10,344 nt of DNA, from positions 1-10,344 of the forward strand of contig NZ_CAPJ01000259.1 of NCBI RefSeq assembly GCF_000331775.1, given 5' to 3'. This document shows, in pieces, positions 1 through 6,938 of the stretch. The stretch is from Xanthomonas translucens pv. translucens DSM 18974 (GTDB lineage Bacteria > Pseudomonadota > Gammaproteobacteria > Xanthomonadales > Xanthomonadaceae). A program made the translations under genes and the position numbers. The notes under the pieces are model-generated. The model saw nothing but the letters and a program-made list of their open reading frames with translations, did no database searches and was not told where the DNA came from. The number at the start of each line of letters is the position of its first letter. Position 1 is the stretch's first letter.

Positions 1-236
1 GAGCGCCGCGCCGCCGCAGCGGCCATCGTGTTCGGGGTCAACGGCCACGACGACCGCCCGGCCTATCCGCTGAGCCAGGCCGAGGCCGTGTTCAAGCTGC
101 TCGACCAACGCAACCTGCGCAGCTAGCGCTTCGACGTGGACCTGCGCAACTTCGCCGTGCTCGACCGGCTGGTGGCGCTGTCGCGGCAGTACCGCATCAG
201 CCGACACTGCAACTGCTGACCGATTTCGCAGATTGA
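1..236 (+). pseudogene. Remnant of a probable glycoside hydrolase (N-terminal part, broken)
   Basis: Frame 1 is coding-like from the window edge and includes VFGVNGHDDRPAYPLSQAE and, after an in-frame TAG at 124-126, RFDVDLRNFAVLDRLVALS. The reading on both sides of the TAG looks like one protein (RS-stop-RFDV, where the family I have in mind would read RSYRFDV; TAC to TAG is one base change). The frame then ends in TGA at 217-219, while another frame continues as TLQLLTDFAD to a TGA at 234-236, which suggests a frameshift near 205-210. The GVNGH start and the RSYRFDV-like strand resemble the first strands of (beta/alpha)8 glycoside hydrolases of the GH39/PslG kind. That is recognition only, and the family could be wrong. 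Most of such an enzyme (300 or more residues) is missing, because the importer genes begin just downstream. Decay is well supported; the identity is tentative. The 5' end lies outside the window. Confidence 0.5.
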
Positions 237-280
237 GCGCGCCGGCCGCGCCTTCGCGCGCCAGGCGACGCGGCCCGGCT

Positions 281-1030
281 ATGCTTGAACGCATGTTCGA
301 ATTGCATCAGGTCACCCGCCGCTACGGCGACGCACTTGCGCTGGACCGGGTCGATCTGCGCATCGCCCCGGGCCGCAGCACCGCGCTGATCGGCCCCAGC
401 GGCGCCGGCAAGTCCAGCGTGCTGCGCATGCTGCTCGGGCTGGAATGGCCGGACGCCGGCCAGGTCCGCTTCCAGGGCGAGCCGCTGCGCCGGGACACCC
501 TGCTGGCGCAGCGCCGCCGCATCGGCTATGTGATCCAGGAAGGCGGGCTGTTCCCGCACCTGAGCGCGCGCGACAACGCCACACTGCTGGCGCATACCCT
601 GGGCTGGGCAAGGCCGCAAATCGATGCCCGCTTGCACGAACTTGCCGCACTGTGCCGCCTGCCCGAGGCCTTGCTGGCGCGCTATCCCGCCGAGCTGTCC
701 GGCGGCCAGCGCCAGCGCGTGGGCCTGATCCGCGCGCTGCTGCTGGACCCGCCGGTGCTGCTGCTCGACGAACCGCTGGGCGCGCTCGACCCGATCGTGC
801 GCCACGAGCTGCAGACGCAGATGCGCGAGCTGTTCGCGCTGCTCGGCAAGACCGTGGTGCTGGTGACCCACGATGTCGCCGAGGCCGCCTACCTGGGCGA
901 TACCCTGGTGCTGATGCGCAACGGCCGCATCGTGCAGCAAGGCAGCGTACGCGACCTGCTGGATGCGCCGGCCGAGCCGTTCGTCGGCCAGTTTTTGCAC
1001 GCGCAGCGCACGCTGGAGGACGCGCAGTGA
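281..1030 (+). CDS. ABC importer ATPase, osmoprotectant/betaine type
   Basis: A 249-residue nucleotide-binding subunit that hydrolyses ATP in the cytoplasm to drive uptake through the permease encoded next. All ABC motifs are present: Walker A GPSGAGKS (38-45), Q-loop Gln86 in VIQEGGLFPH, signature LSGGQ (139-143), Walker B VLLLDE (159-164), D-loop GALD (167-170) and switch His197 in VTHD. It ends soon after the catalytic core and has no CBS domains, unlike OpuA/ProV, so it resembles the short OpuCA/YehX/OsmV-like ATPases. The ATG at 281 was chosen because homology-like sequence (FELHQVTRRYG) begins a few residues later. The ATG at 293 is an equally plausible start, and an upstream TTG at 233 would add a low-complexity extension. 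No strong Shine-Dalgarno is seen. Its stop overlaps the next start (GTGA), so the two genes are translationally coupled. The substrate cannot be read from the ATPase. Confidence 0.9.
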   Translation: MLERMFELHQVTRRYGDALALDRVDLRIAPGRSTALIGPSGAGKSSVLRMLLGLEWPDAGQVRFQGEPLRRDTLLAQRRRIGYVIQEGGLFPHLSARDNATLLAHTLGWARPQIDARLHELAALCRLPEALLARYPAELSGGQRQRVGLIRALLLDPPVLLLDEPLGALDPIVRHELQTQMRELFALLGKTVVLVTHDVAEAAYLGDTLVLMRNGRIVQQGSVRDLLDAPAEPFVGQFLHAQRTLEDAQ

Positions 1031-2523
1031 GGCCCCGCGCGACGGCGTTGCTCGCGCTCAAGATGCTGCTCGCCCTACTCGCCCTGATCGCCAGCACGGC
1101 GATGGCGGCGCCGGCCAAGGTGGTGGTCGGCTCGAAGAACTTCACCGAGGCGGTGGTGCTCGGCGAGATCGCCACCGGCGCCGGGCGCCAGGCGGGGGTG
1201 CAGGTCGAACACCGGCGCCAGCTCGGCGGCACCCGCATCCTGTGGCGCGCGCTGCAGCAGGGCTCGATCGACGCCTATGCCGAATACACCGGTAGCCTGG
1301 CCACGGAACTGCTGCAGTTGCCCGACGCCGACGATGCCGCGCTGCGCCGCGCCCTGGCGCAGCGCGGCCTGGCGATGAGCGCGCCGCTGGGCTTCGACAA
1401 CACCTATGCGTTCGGCATGCGCCGGCAACGCGCGCAGGCGCTGGGCATCGCCCGCATCTCCGACCTGGCCGCGCATCCGTCGCTCAAGCTCGGGCTCAGC
1501 AACGAGTTCGTGTCGCGCGCCGACGGCTGGCCTGGAGTGCGAGCGGCCTACCGGCTGCCGCAGACCCCGACCGGGCTGGACCACGACCTGGCCTACCGCG
1601 CGCTGGACAGCGGCGCGATCGACATCACCGACCTGTACAGCACCGACGCCGAGATCCCGGCGCACGACCTGCTGGTGCTGCAGGACGACCGTCACTACTT
1701 TCCGCGCTACGCCGCGGTGTTCCTGTATCGCAGCGACCTGGCGCAGCGCGCGCCGCACTTCGTGCAGGCGTTGCAGGGCCTGGGCGGGCGCATCGACGCG
1801 GCGACGATGCAACGGCTCAATGCCGAGGCGAAGCTGGACAAGCGTGCCGAAAGCGCAATCGCCGCGCACTGGCTGGGCATCGCCGCCCCCGCGCAGGACA
1901 GCCGGCTGACGCGCCTGCTGCACCACACCCGCGAACACCTGGCACTGGTCGGCCTGTCGCTGGGCCTGGCCCTGCTGGTGGCGTTGCCGCTGGGCATCGT
2001 GGCGGCTTATCGGCCGCGGCTCGGCCAGGTGGTGCTGTCGCTGACCGGGGTGCTGCAGACGCTGCCGTCGCTGGCGGTGTTCGTATTCATGATCCCGTTG
2101 TTCGGGATCGGCGCCAAGCCGGCGATCGCCGCGCTGTTCCTGTACAGCCTGCTGCCGATCGTGCGCAACACCCATGCCGGCCTGACCGGGATCGCCCGCG
2201 AGTTGCGCGAAACCGCCGCGGCGATCGGCCTGCCGCCGGGCACGCGACTGTGGCGGATCGAGCTGCCGCTGGCCTTGCGCACCATCCTGGCCGGGATCAA
2301 GACCGCGGCGGTGATCAACGTCGGCACCGCCACCCTGGGCGCGCTGATCGGCGCCGGCGGCTACGGCCAGCCGATCCTCACCGGCATCCGCCTGGACGAC
2401 CTCGGCCTGATCCTGGAAGGCGCGGTGCCGGCGGCGGTACTGGCGCTGCTGGTGCAGGCGCTGTTCGAAGGACTGGAGCGCTGGCTGACTCCGCGCGGCC
2501 TGCGCCTGGCGGCACGGCGCTGA
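1027..2523 (+). CDS. Fused substrate-binding/permease protein of a betaine-type ABC importer
   Basis: A 498-residue membrane protein that carries both the extracytoplasmic receptor and the transmembrane channel of the importer. Residues about 1-28 form a signal peptide or anchor: a basic start, then the hydrophobic stretch MLLALLALIASTAMAA. Residues about 29-295 are an OpuAC/ProX-like binding domain opening with VVVGSKNFTEAVVLGEI, followed by QLGGTRILWRAL and DAYAEYTGSL, typical of quaternary-amine receptors. Residues about 297-498 are a BPD_transp_1 permease with several hydrophobic segments and an EAA-type coupling loop (ELRETAAAIGLPPGTRLWRI). The GTG at 1027 was chosen because it overlaps the ATPase stop by 4 nt and places the signal peptide at the N-terminus. 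Known relatives are OpuC, YehXYZW and the ergothioneine importer EgtUV. In EgtU, as I recall it, the permease precedes the binding domain, the reverse of this order. Betaine or choline uptake is the default reading. Ergothioneine or hercynine is possible given egtBD nearby. Confidence 0.88.
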   Translation: MRPRATALLALKMLLALLALIASTAMAAPAKVVVGSKNFTEAVVLGEIATGAGRQAGVQVEHRRQLGGTRILWRALQQGSIDAYAEYTGSLATELLQLPDADDAALRRALAQRGLAMSAPLGFDNTYAFGMRRQRAQALGIARISDLAAHPSLKLGLSNEFVSRADGWPGVRAAYRLPQTPTGLDHDLAYRALDSGAIDITDLYSTDAEIPAHDLLVLQDDRHYFPRYAAVFLYRSDLAQRAPHFVQALQGLGGRIDAATMQRLNAEAKLDKRAESAIAAHWLGIAAPAQDSRLTRLLHHTREHLALVGLSLGLALLVALPLGIVAAYRPRLGQVVLSLTGVLQTLPSLAVFVFMIPLFGIGAKPAIAALFLYSLLPIVRNTHAGLTGIARELRETAAAIGLPPGTRLWRIELPLALRTILAGIKTAAVINVGTATLGALIGAGGYGQPILTGIRLDDLGLILEGAVPAAVLALLVQALFEGLERWLTPRGLRLAARR

Positions 2524-2626
2524 GGCCTGCGCGTCGCGGTGTTGCTCATCGAGCGAGAGCAGAACCAGCGTGTGCGCCATCCATCGATGGCACCGCGGCA
2601 CCGGCGAGTGACCGACGCCGGAACCG
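2524..2626. other. Gene-free spacer after the importer operon, with a short hairpin
   Basis: No coding potential is seen. GCCATC-CATC-GATGGC at 2576-2591 is a perfect 6-bp stem with a 4-nt loop, 52 nt after the importer stop. It has no following T-run, so it is a poor intrinsic terminator and may only be a degraded arm of the neighbouring repeat array. The 3' end of this spacer (CCGGAACCGGTC) resembles the linkers inside the array. Confidence 0.3.
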
Positions 2627-2998
2627 GTCGGGACTGAAGTCCCTCCCACAATGCACCCATCCGACCCGCCGCACGCCCCTGCAGGAGCGGCTTCAGCCGC
2701 GACAGACGAAACGGCGAGCCTTCCGGCTCCGGTCACAGTCGGGACTGAAGTCCCTCCCACAATGCCCCCAGCGAACAGGCCGCAAGTTCCTGTGGGTAGC
2801 GACTTCAGTCGCGACGAGCAAAGCCAGGAACCTTGGCGGTTTTGCTCGCCTGTCGCGGCTGAAGCCGCTCCTACAGTGCACCCTGCGAGCAAGCCGCAAG
2901 CGCCTTGTAGGAGCGGCTTCAGCCGCGACGAACGAAGCAGAAGACAATCCAGGGTCCGCTCGCGGTCGGAGCTGCAGCCCCTCCTGCAGTGCACCCAG
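2627..2998. repeat. Array of seven alternating xanthomonad REP palindromes
   Basis: Seven copies of one palindromic element alternate in orientation. Reverse units (GTCGCGGCTGAAGCCGCTCC type) start near 2627, 2738, 2851 and 2965. Forward units (GGAGCGGCTTCAGCCGCGAC type) start near 2679, 2790 and 2904. Their centres lie near 2637, 2694, 2747, 2805, 2861, 2918 and 2975, a period of about 57 bp, so a forward-plus-reverse pair forms a composite unit of about 113 bp repeated about 3.5 times. Each reverse unit is followed by a similar spacer (AATGCACCC or AGTGCACCC, then a GCCGCAAG-like stretch). A further stem, CGAGCAAAGCCA with TGGCGGTTTTGCTCG (2815-2849), lies inside the fourth-fifth pair. This is the layout of BIME-like clusters mobilised by REP-associated transposases. 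No such transposase is in the window. The array sits between convergent gene ends, where it could stabilise mRNA ends or end transcription from both sides. Confidence 0.9.
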
Positions 2999-3041
2999 CA
3001 GGCTGACGGCAAGTTCTTCCACGAACGATCAACGCCAGCGC

Positions 3042-4256
3042 TCACCCGCGCGCAGCAGCAACCATCTCCCGCGCCAGCCCACGCATCGCCTCCGGCGTCA
3101 GCTGCAGGTACGGCGCGATGCGCAGCGCACCGTGACGGTACGTGCAGATCACCTGCGCGCGTTGCAGCCACGGCAGCAAGGCCTGCAGCGCAGACCCCGG
3201 CGGACGCAGCGCGGACAGATGCGGCGCATGCCCAGGCACCGTCCAATCGCCAACACCCTGCGCCTGCAGCTCATCCTCGAACGCCGCACCGAGTTCGCCC
3301 AGCCGCGCGGCGATCCGCGCCGGCTGCCAGTGCTGCAGCTGCTGCAGCGCCGCGCTGGCCATCGCCAGCCGCAACGGTTCGGCCACGCCGCCGGCATCGA
3401 AGCGGCGCGCGCCAGCGCGGAACGGCGGCGGCGCTGCGGCCGGGAAGTTCCAGTCCGCGCCAGGATCGCGCGCCTGCCAGTGGTGCTCGATCGGCACCCC
3501 ATGCGCGCGCCAGTGCGGCGACGCCCATAGCCAGGCCAGTCCCATCGGCCCGAGCAGCCATTTGTGCCCGACCGCCACCACGAAGTCCGGCCGCCACGCC
3601 GCCAGCCGCGCCGGCAGCACGCCCAGGCTCTGGCTCAGGTCCAGCACCAGCGCCGCGCCCGCCGCATGCACGCGCGCGGCGATGCGGTCCAGGTCCAGCA
3701 GCGCGCCATCGCGCCAGTAGGCATTGGGCAGGGTGGCGATGCGCACCCGCGGCTGCGCGTCCAGCGCGGCCAGTACCGCCTCGGTCCAGTCCTGCTGCGG
3801 CCCACGCCGCACCACCGCCAGCTGCGCGCCGGACTCGGCGCAGCGCTGCTGCCACAGCAACAGGTTCGACGGAAACTGGCCGTCGAGCAGCAGCACCGCC
3901 TCGCCAGCGGCCAGCGGCAATTGCCGCGCCGCGGTGGCCAGGCCGTAAGCGGCCGACGGCAGCATCGCCACGCCGTCCGCGTCGCCGTCGAACAGCGTGG
4001 CGGCGGCCAGGCTGCGCAGGGTCTCGATCTGCGCGCGCCAGGCGTCGAAGGACAGCGTCCACGGCGCGATCGACTCCGCCAACGCCGCCTGCCCGGCGGC
4101 AAGCACGCTGGTCAGCCGCGGCCCCTTGCTGGCGGTGTCCAGATACCGCACGCCCTCGGGCAGGACGAAGGCATGCGGCGCCTGCAGCAAGTCGAGCGGC
4201 GCCATCGGCGGCGCGTTGCCAGCCGCGATGGACGGAGTGGACGGAGCGGTTGGCAT
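3042..4256 (-). CDS. Class V PLP-dependent enzyme (aminotransferase/C-S lyase fold), EgtE-like candidate
   Basis: A 404-residue fold-type I PLP enzyme. It has an N-terminal YLDTASKGP (38-46), a substrate-side loop DGQFPSN (125-131), the cofactor Asp206 with Gln209 in LDLSQSLG, and the Schiff-base lysine Lys232 in VAVGHKWLLGPMG, which is the layout of class V enzymes (cysteine desulfurase, isopenicillin N epimerase and EgtE relatives). A late RRFDAGG matches the phosphate/substrate Arg region of the class. The first 17 or so residues are Pro/Ala-rich and poorly constrained. The ATG at 4256 is used; the ATG at 4205 is an alternative and a TTG at 4280 is less likely. The gene starts 64 nt after the flavoprotein stop on the same strand, so it is probably its operon partner. 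EgtE is a class V enzyme that cleaves hercynylcysteine sulfoxide, and egtBD lie divergently next door, which makes that role attractive. The sequence alone does not separate EgtE from other class V lyases. Confidence 0.85.
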   Translation of the reverse strand: MPTAPSTPSIAAGNAPPMAPLDLLQAPHAFVLPEGVRYLDTASKGPRLTSVLAAGQAALAESIAPWTLSFDAWRAQIETLRSLAAATLFDGDADGVAMLPSAAYGLATAARQLPLAAGEAVLLLDGQFPSNLLLWQQRCAESGAQLAVVRRGPQQDWTEAVLAALDAQPRVRIATLPNAYWRDGALLDLDRIAARVHAAGAALVLDLSQSLGVLPARLAAWRPDFVVAVGHKWLLGPMGLAWLWASPHWRAHGVPIEHHWQARDPGADWNFPAAAPPPFRAGARRFDAGGVAEPLRLAMASAALQQLQHWQPARIAARLGELGAAFEDELQAQGVGDWTVPGHAPHLSALRPPGSALQALLPWLQRAQVICTYRHGALRIAPYLQLTPEAMRGLAREMVAAARG

Positions 4257-4320
4257 GTTCGCCTGCGGCGCTATCTGCAATCGACCGCCCCATCATGCCG
4301 CATCTCGGGGTGGCTGCCGA

Positions 4321-5478
4321 TCAAGGGTAACCGGGTGGCGTGGACTGGCCGAGCAGCACGCGGCCCGCACTCTGCCAGTGGCCTTCGGCCAGCAGCGCGT
4401 GCTGCGCCACAACCAGCGCATCGTGCAGGTAGCGCTGCATCGGCTCGGCGCGAAAGATGGCGGACGTACCGGCCAGCGTGAAGGCGGCGCGCGCCACCTC
4501 GGCGCCTGCGCGGGCGGCATTGGTCGAGGCCAGGCGCAACAGGTTGACTTGCTGCGGGTCGACCGCATCGCCCGCCAAGGTCGCCTGCCAGACGCTTTCG
4601 GTGGTTTCGTAAAAAAACGCGCGCGCCGAACGCAATTGCGCTTCGGCCTTGGCCAGTTCGATCTGCACATAGGCGCGATCGGCCAGGTTGGGCGCACCGG
4701 TGATCGCCACGCGGCCATCGGCCGCAGCCACGATCTCGTCCAGCGCCGCACGCGCCACGCCCAGGCCGACTACGGCCAGCACCTGCGCGGCAAAAGCGAT
4801 CGACGGGTAGCGATACAGCGGCGCCGCCAGGGTCGGCGCGCCGCCGCGGATGAAGGTCCACTCCGGCCGCACCACCGCGGCATCCACGACCACGTCGTGG
4901 CTACCGCTGCCCTGCATGCCGATGACGTCCCAGTCGTGTTCGATACGCACCTGGTCGCGCGGCAGCACCGCCACGCGCGGCAGACCCGGCGCCGGGTCGC
5001 TATCCAGGACGATGCCCACGCCCAGCAGCGACGCCGCGGTGCAGCCGCTGCTGAACTTCCAGCGGCCGGCCACGTGGATGCCATCGGCTCTGACCTGCAC
5101 GGCCTGCGGCGGGAACACCGCCCCGGCGAACACCACGTCCGGGCCATCGGCGTAAATCCGCTGCAAGGTTTCCAGCGGCAATGCGGCCAAGTACTTGATC
5201 GATGCGCCGAAACTGGCGACCCAACCGGTCGATCCATCGGCCTGGCTGATACGCTCGATCAGCTTGCAAAACTCCGCAGGTCCGACCTCCTCGCCGCCCA
5301 TGCTGCGCGGCACCAGCGCGCGATACACGCCTACCCGGCGCAGCTTTTCCACGATGTCCGGCGCCAGGCACGCCTGCGCGACAAACTCGTCGCGGCGCGC
5401 GCGGATTTCCGACAACATGGCCTCGAGTGCGGCGTACAGGGGCAACGGCGGCCTCACATCGCTGGCAACAGCGGCCAT
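4321..5478 (-). CDS. Acyl-CoA dehydrogenase-fold flavoprotein, probable flavin-dependent monooxygenase
   Basis: A 385-residue protein with the three-part acyl-CoA dehydrogenase fold: a helical N-domain with VPRSMGGEE (56-64) and ADGSTGW (80-86), a beta middle domain with GRWKFSSG (139-146) and GMQGSGSHDV (188-197), and a helical C-domain from about residue 225. The GxxGSGSHDV turn and the ADxSxGW segment are typical of the group D monooxygenases (HsaA, DszC and SfnC relatives), which use reduced flavin supplied by a separate reductase, rather than of true acyl-CoA dehydrogenases. I see no catalytic glutamate in the usual dehydrogenase setting, but this needs an alignment. The ATG at 5478 is supported by AGGGGA on the minus strand (5485-5490), 6 nt upstream. 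No flavin reductase is in the window. It is probably co-transcribed with the PLP enzyme downstream. The substrate is unknown; an S- or N-containing compound is only a guess from the neighbours. Confidence 0.85.
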   Translation of the reverse strand: MAAVASDVRPPLPLYAALEAMLSEIRARRDEFVAQACLAPDIVEKLRRVGVYRALVPRSMGGEEVGPAEFCKLIERISQADGSTGWVASFGASIKYLAALPLETLQRIYADGPDVVFAGAVFPPQAVQVRADGIHVAGRWKFSSGCTAASLLGVGIVLDSDPAPGLPRVAVLPRDQVRIEHDWDVIGMQGSGSHDVVVDAAVVRPEWTFIRGGAPTLAAPLYRYPSIAFAAQVLAVVGLGVARAALDEIVAAADGRVAITGAPNLADRAYVQIELAKAEAQLRSARAFFYETTESVWQATLAGDAVDPQQVNLLRLASTNAARAGAEVARAAFTLAGTSAIFRAEPMQRYLHDALVVAQHALLAEGHWQSAGRVLLGQSTPPGYP

Positions 5479-5484
5479 TGTGTG

Positions 5485-5490
5485 TCCCCT
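5485..5490 (-). promoter_or_regulatory. Ribosome binding site of the flavoprotein gene
   Basis: AGGGGA on the minus strand, 6 nt before the ATG at 5478, matches the 16S rRNA anti-Shine-Dalgarno well and fixes this start. It is stronger than the ribosome sites of the neighbouring genes. Confidence 0.6.
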
Positions 5491-5560
5491 GGCGCGGCGT
5501 TTCTGCGACGCCCTTCTAACCTATGGGCGCAACTCAGCGCGTCGGCCACGCGATTCGACA

Positions 5561-5576
5561 CATACGCGAACGTATG
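5561..5576. promoter_or_regulatory. Candidate repressor operator, CATACG-CGAA-CGTATG
   Basis: A perfect 6-bp inverted repeat with a 4-nt spacer lies in the middle of the divergent region. Size and symmetry fit a dimeric TetR- or MarR-family operator, and ATACG-n4-CGTAT resembles TetR/AcrR-type sites. No regulator gene is in the window. It could also form a small RNA hairpin if transcribed, but a DNA site between divergent genes is the simpler reading. Confidence 0.45.
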
Positions 5577-5648
5577 GAACTCAACAGGTCAACGCGATTT
5601 TTCGCCGCACATGACGGCATATTCACGTTCGTCCCCTAAGCTTGCCGG

Positions 5649-6938
5649 ATGCAAGCGACCTCTTCGGCGGCATCCCCCTCGTCCGCAGCGCCCAGCGTAT
5701 CGTTGGCGGCCCGTTTCCGCAGCGTACGCCAGCGCACCAGCCTGCTCGCCGCGCCGCTGAGCGAGGAGGACGCGATGGTGCAGAGCATGGACGATGCCAG
5801 TCCGGCGAAATGGCATCTGGCACATACCACCTGGTTCTTCGAACGCTTCGTGCTCGGCGCCGACGCCGGCTACCTGGCGATCGATCCGCAGTGGGACTAC
5901 CTGTTCAACAGCTACTACCAGAGCGTCGGCCCGATGCATGCGCGGCCGCGCCGCGGCGTGCTGTCGCGCCCGTCCATGGCGCAGGTGCGCGACTACCGCG
6001 CCGAGGTCGAGGCACGCGTGCTGGCGCGGCTGCAGGCCGGCGATCTGTCGGCGCAGACGCTGCAGGTGCTGGAATTGGGCCTGCACCACGAGCAGCAGCA
6101 CCAGGAGCTGCTGCTGACCGACATCAAGCACGCGTTCTGGAGCAACCCGCTGGCTCCGGCGTATCGCGACGATCTGGCCGTGGCGCAGGCGCCGGCCACG
6201 GCGCTGCGCTGGATCCAGCGCGATGAGCAAGTATGCGAGATCGGCGCGCCCGGCTGGCCGGCGCATGCCGCCTTCGCCTACGACAACGAATCGCCGCGGC
6301 ACCGTGTGCTGGTGCAGGCGCATGCGCTGGCCAGCCGTCCAGTGAGCAATGCCGAATACGCCGCGTTCGTCGCCGACGGCGGCTACCGCAACGTCGCGCT
6401 GTGGCTCAGCGACGGCTGGGCGCGGCGCAGCGCCGAGGATTGGCAGCGGCCGCTGTACTGGCACGCCGACGGCGCGCGCGAGTTCACCCTGGGCGGCTGG
6501 CGCGAGCGCGACCCGCATGCGCCGGTCTGCCACATCAGCCTGTTCGAAGCCGACGCCTATGCCCACTGGGCGGGCGCCCGCCTGCCGACCGAGGCCGAAT
6601 GGGAGCAGGCCGCCACCGGCGTGGCCATCGCCGGCAACTTCGTCGACACCGACGCATTGCACCCGCACGGCGCAGCGCACGGCGAAGCCGGCCTGCAGCA
6701 GTTGTTCGGCGATATCTGGGAATGGACCGGCAGCGCCTACCTGGCCTATCCCGGCTTCCGCCCGTGGTCGGGCGCGCTGGGCGAATACAACGGCAAATTC
6801 ATGAACGCGCAATGGGTGTTGCGCGGCGGCAGCTGCGCCACGCCGCACGACCACATCCGCGCCAGCTACCGCAACTTCTTTCCCTCCGATGCGCGCTGGC
6901 AATTCGCCGGCGTGCGCCTGGCCAAGGACCCCGCATGA
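5649..6938 (+). CDS. egtB: Ergothioneine biosynthesis sulfoxide synthase EgtB (iron-dependent, probable cysteine-using type)
   Basis: A 429-residue non-haem iron enzyme that uses O2 to join a thiol (cysteine or gamma-glutamylcysteine) to C2 of the imidazole of hercynine as a sulfoxide. The N-terminal DinB-like domain (about 20-170) supplies the iron ligands: His59 in KWHLAHTTWFFE and the HX3HXE motif at His147, His151 and Glu153 (LHHEQQHQE). The C-terminal FGE-sulfatase domain (about 195-427) shows HRVLVQAHALASRPVSNAEY, ARLPTEAEWEQAA, GDIWEWTGSAY and a final LRGGSC...RASYRNFFPSDARWQFAGVRLA. Tyr89-Tyr90 in FNSYYQSVG sit where the cysteine-using Chloracidobacterium enzyme has its active-site tyrosine pair, so a type II EgtB is likely. 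The ATG at 5649 is used although it has no clear ribosome site; the next ATG (5775) would cut the first helix. The stop overlaps the egtD start by 4 nt (ATGA). Confidence 0.93.
   Translation: MQATSSAASPSSAAPSVSLAARFRSVRQRTSLLAAPLSEEDAMVQSMDDASPAKWHLAHTTWFFERFVLGADAGYLAIDPQWDYLFNSYYQSVGPMHARPRRGVLSRPSMAQVRDYRAEVEARVLARLQAGDLSAQTLQVLELGLHHEQQHQELLLTDIKHAFWSNPLAPAYRDDLAVAQAPATALRWIQRDEQVCEIGAPGWPAHAAFAYDNESPRHRVLVQAHALASRPVSNAEYAAFVADGGYRNVALWLSDGWARRSAEDWQRPLYWHADGAREFTLGGWRERDPHAPVCHISLFEADAYAHWAGARLPTEAEWEQAATGVAIAGNFVDTDALHPHGAAHGEAGLQQLFGDIWEWTGSAYLAYPGFRPWSGALGEYNGKFMNAQWVLRGGSCATPHDHIRASYRNFFPSDARWQFAGVRLAKDPA

Larger units (their letters stand above)
5479..5648. promoter_or_regulatory. 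Divergent control region between the flavoprotein operon and egtBD
   Basis: These 170 bp separate the divergent start codons of the flavoprotein gene (-) and egtB (+), so both promoters should lie here. A TTGACC on the minus strand (5592-5587) is a possible -35 for the flavoprotein operon, but no good -10 is seen at the right spacing. No clear promoter hexamers or Shine-Dalgarno were found for egtB. The perfect inverted repeat at 5561-5576 lies just downstream of the TTGACC, where a bound repressor would block it. A minor GCGA-TTTT-TCGC repeat is at 5594-5605. Confidence 0.5.

Noticed and set aside
2627..2998. Regular spaced repeats that could suggest a CRISPR array
   Set aside because: Units alternate in orientation and differ in sequence, the spacers are related to each other, and no cas gene is present. 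This fits REP/BIME elements.
1075..3246. Very long minus-strand open frame opposite the importer
   Set aside because: It lies antisense to a clear SBP-permease gene and across the REP array. Its product is Gln/Arg/Ala-rich with no motif, as expected from a GC-rich shadow frame.
2651..4330. Plus-strand open frame starting inside the REP array
   Set aside because: It translates the repeats and the antisense of the PLP gene into Pro/Ala/Arg-rich sequence. The array is also stem-forming DNA unlikely to be coding.
5602..5631. Two TTCG motifs suggesting a plant-inducible promoter (PIP) box upstream of egtB
   Set aside because: The two TTCG motifs are 26 nt apart start to start, not the 20 nt expected for TTCGB-N15-TTCGB.
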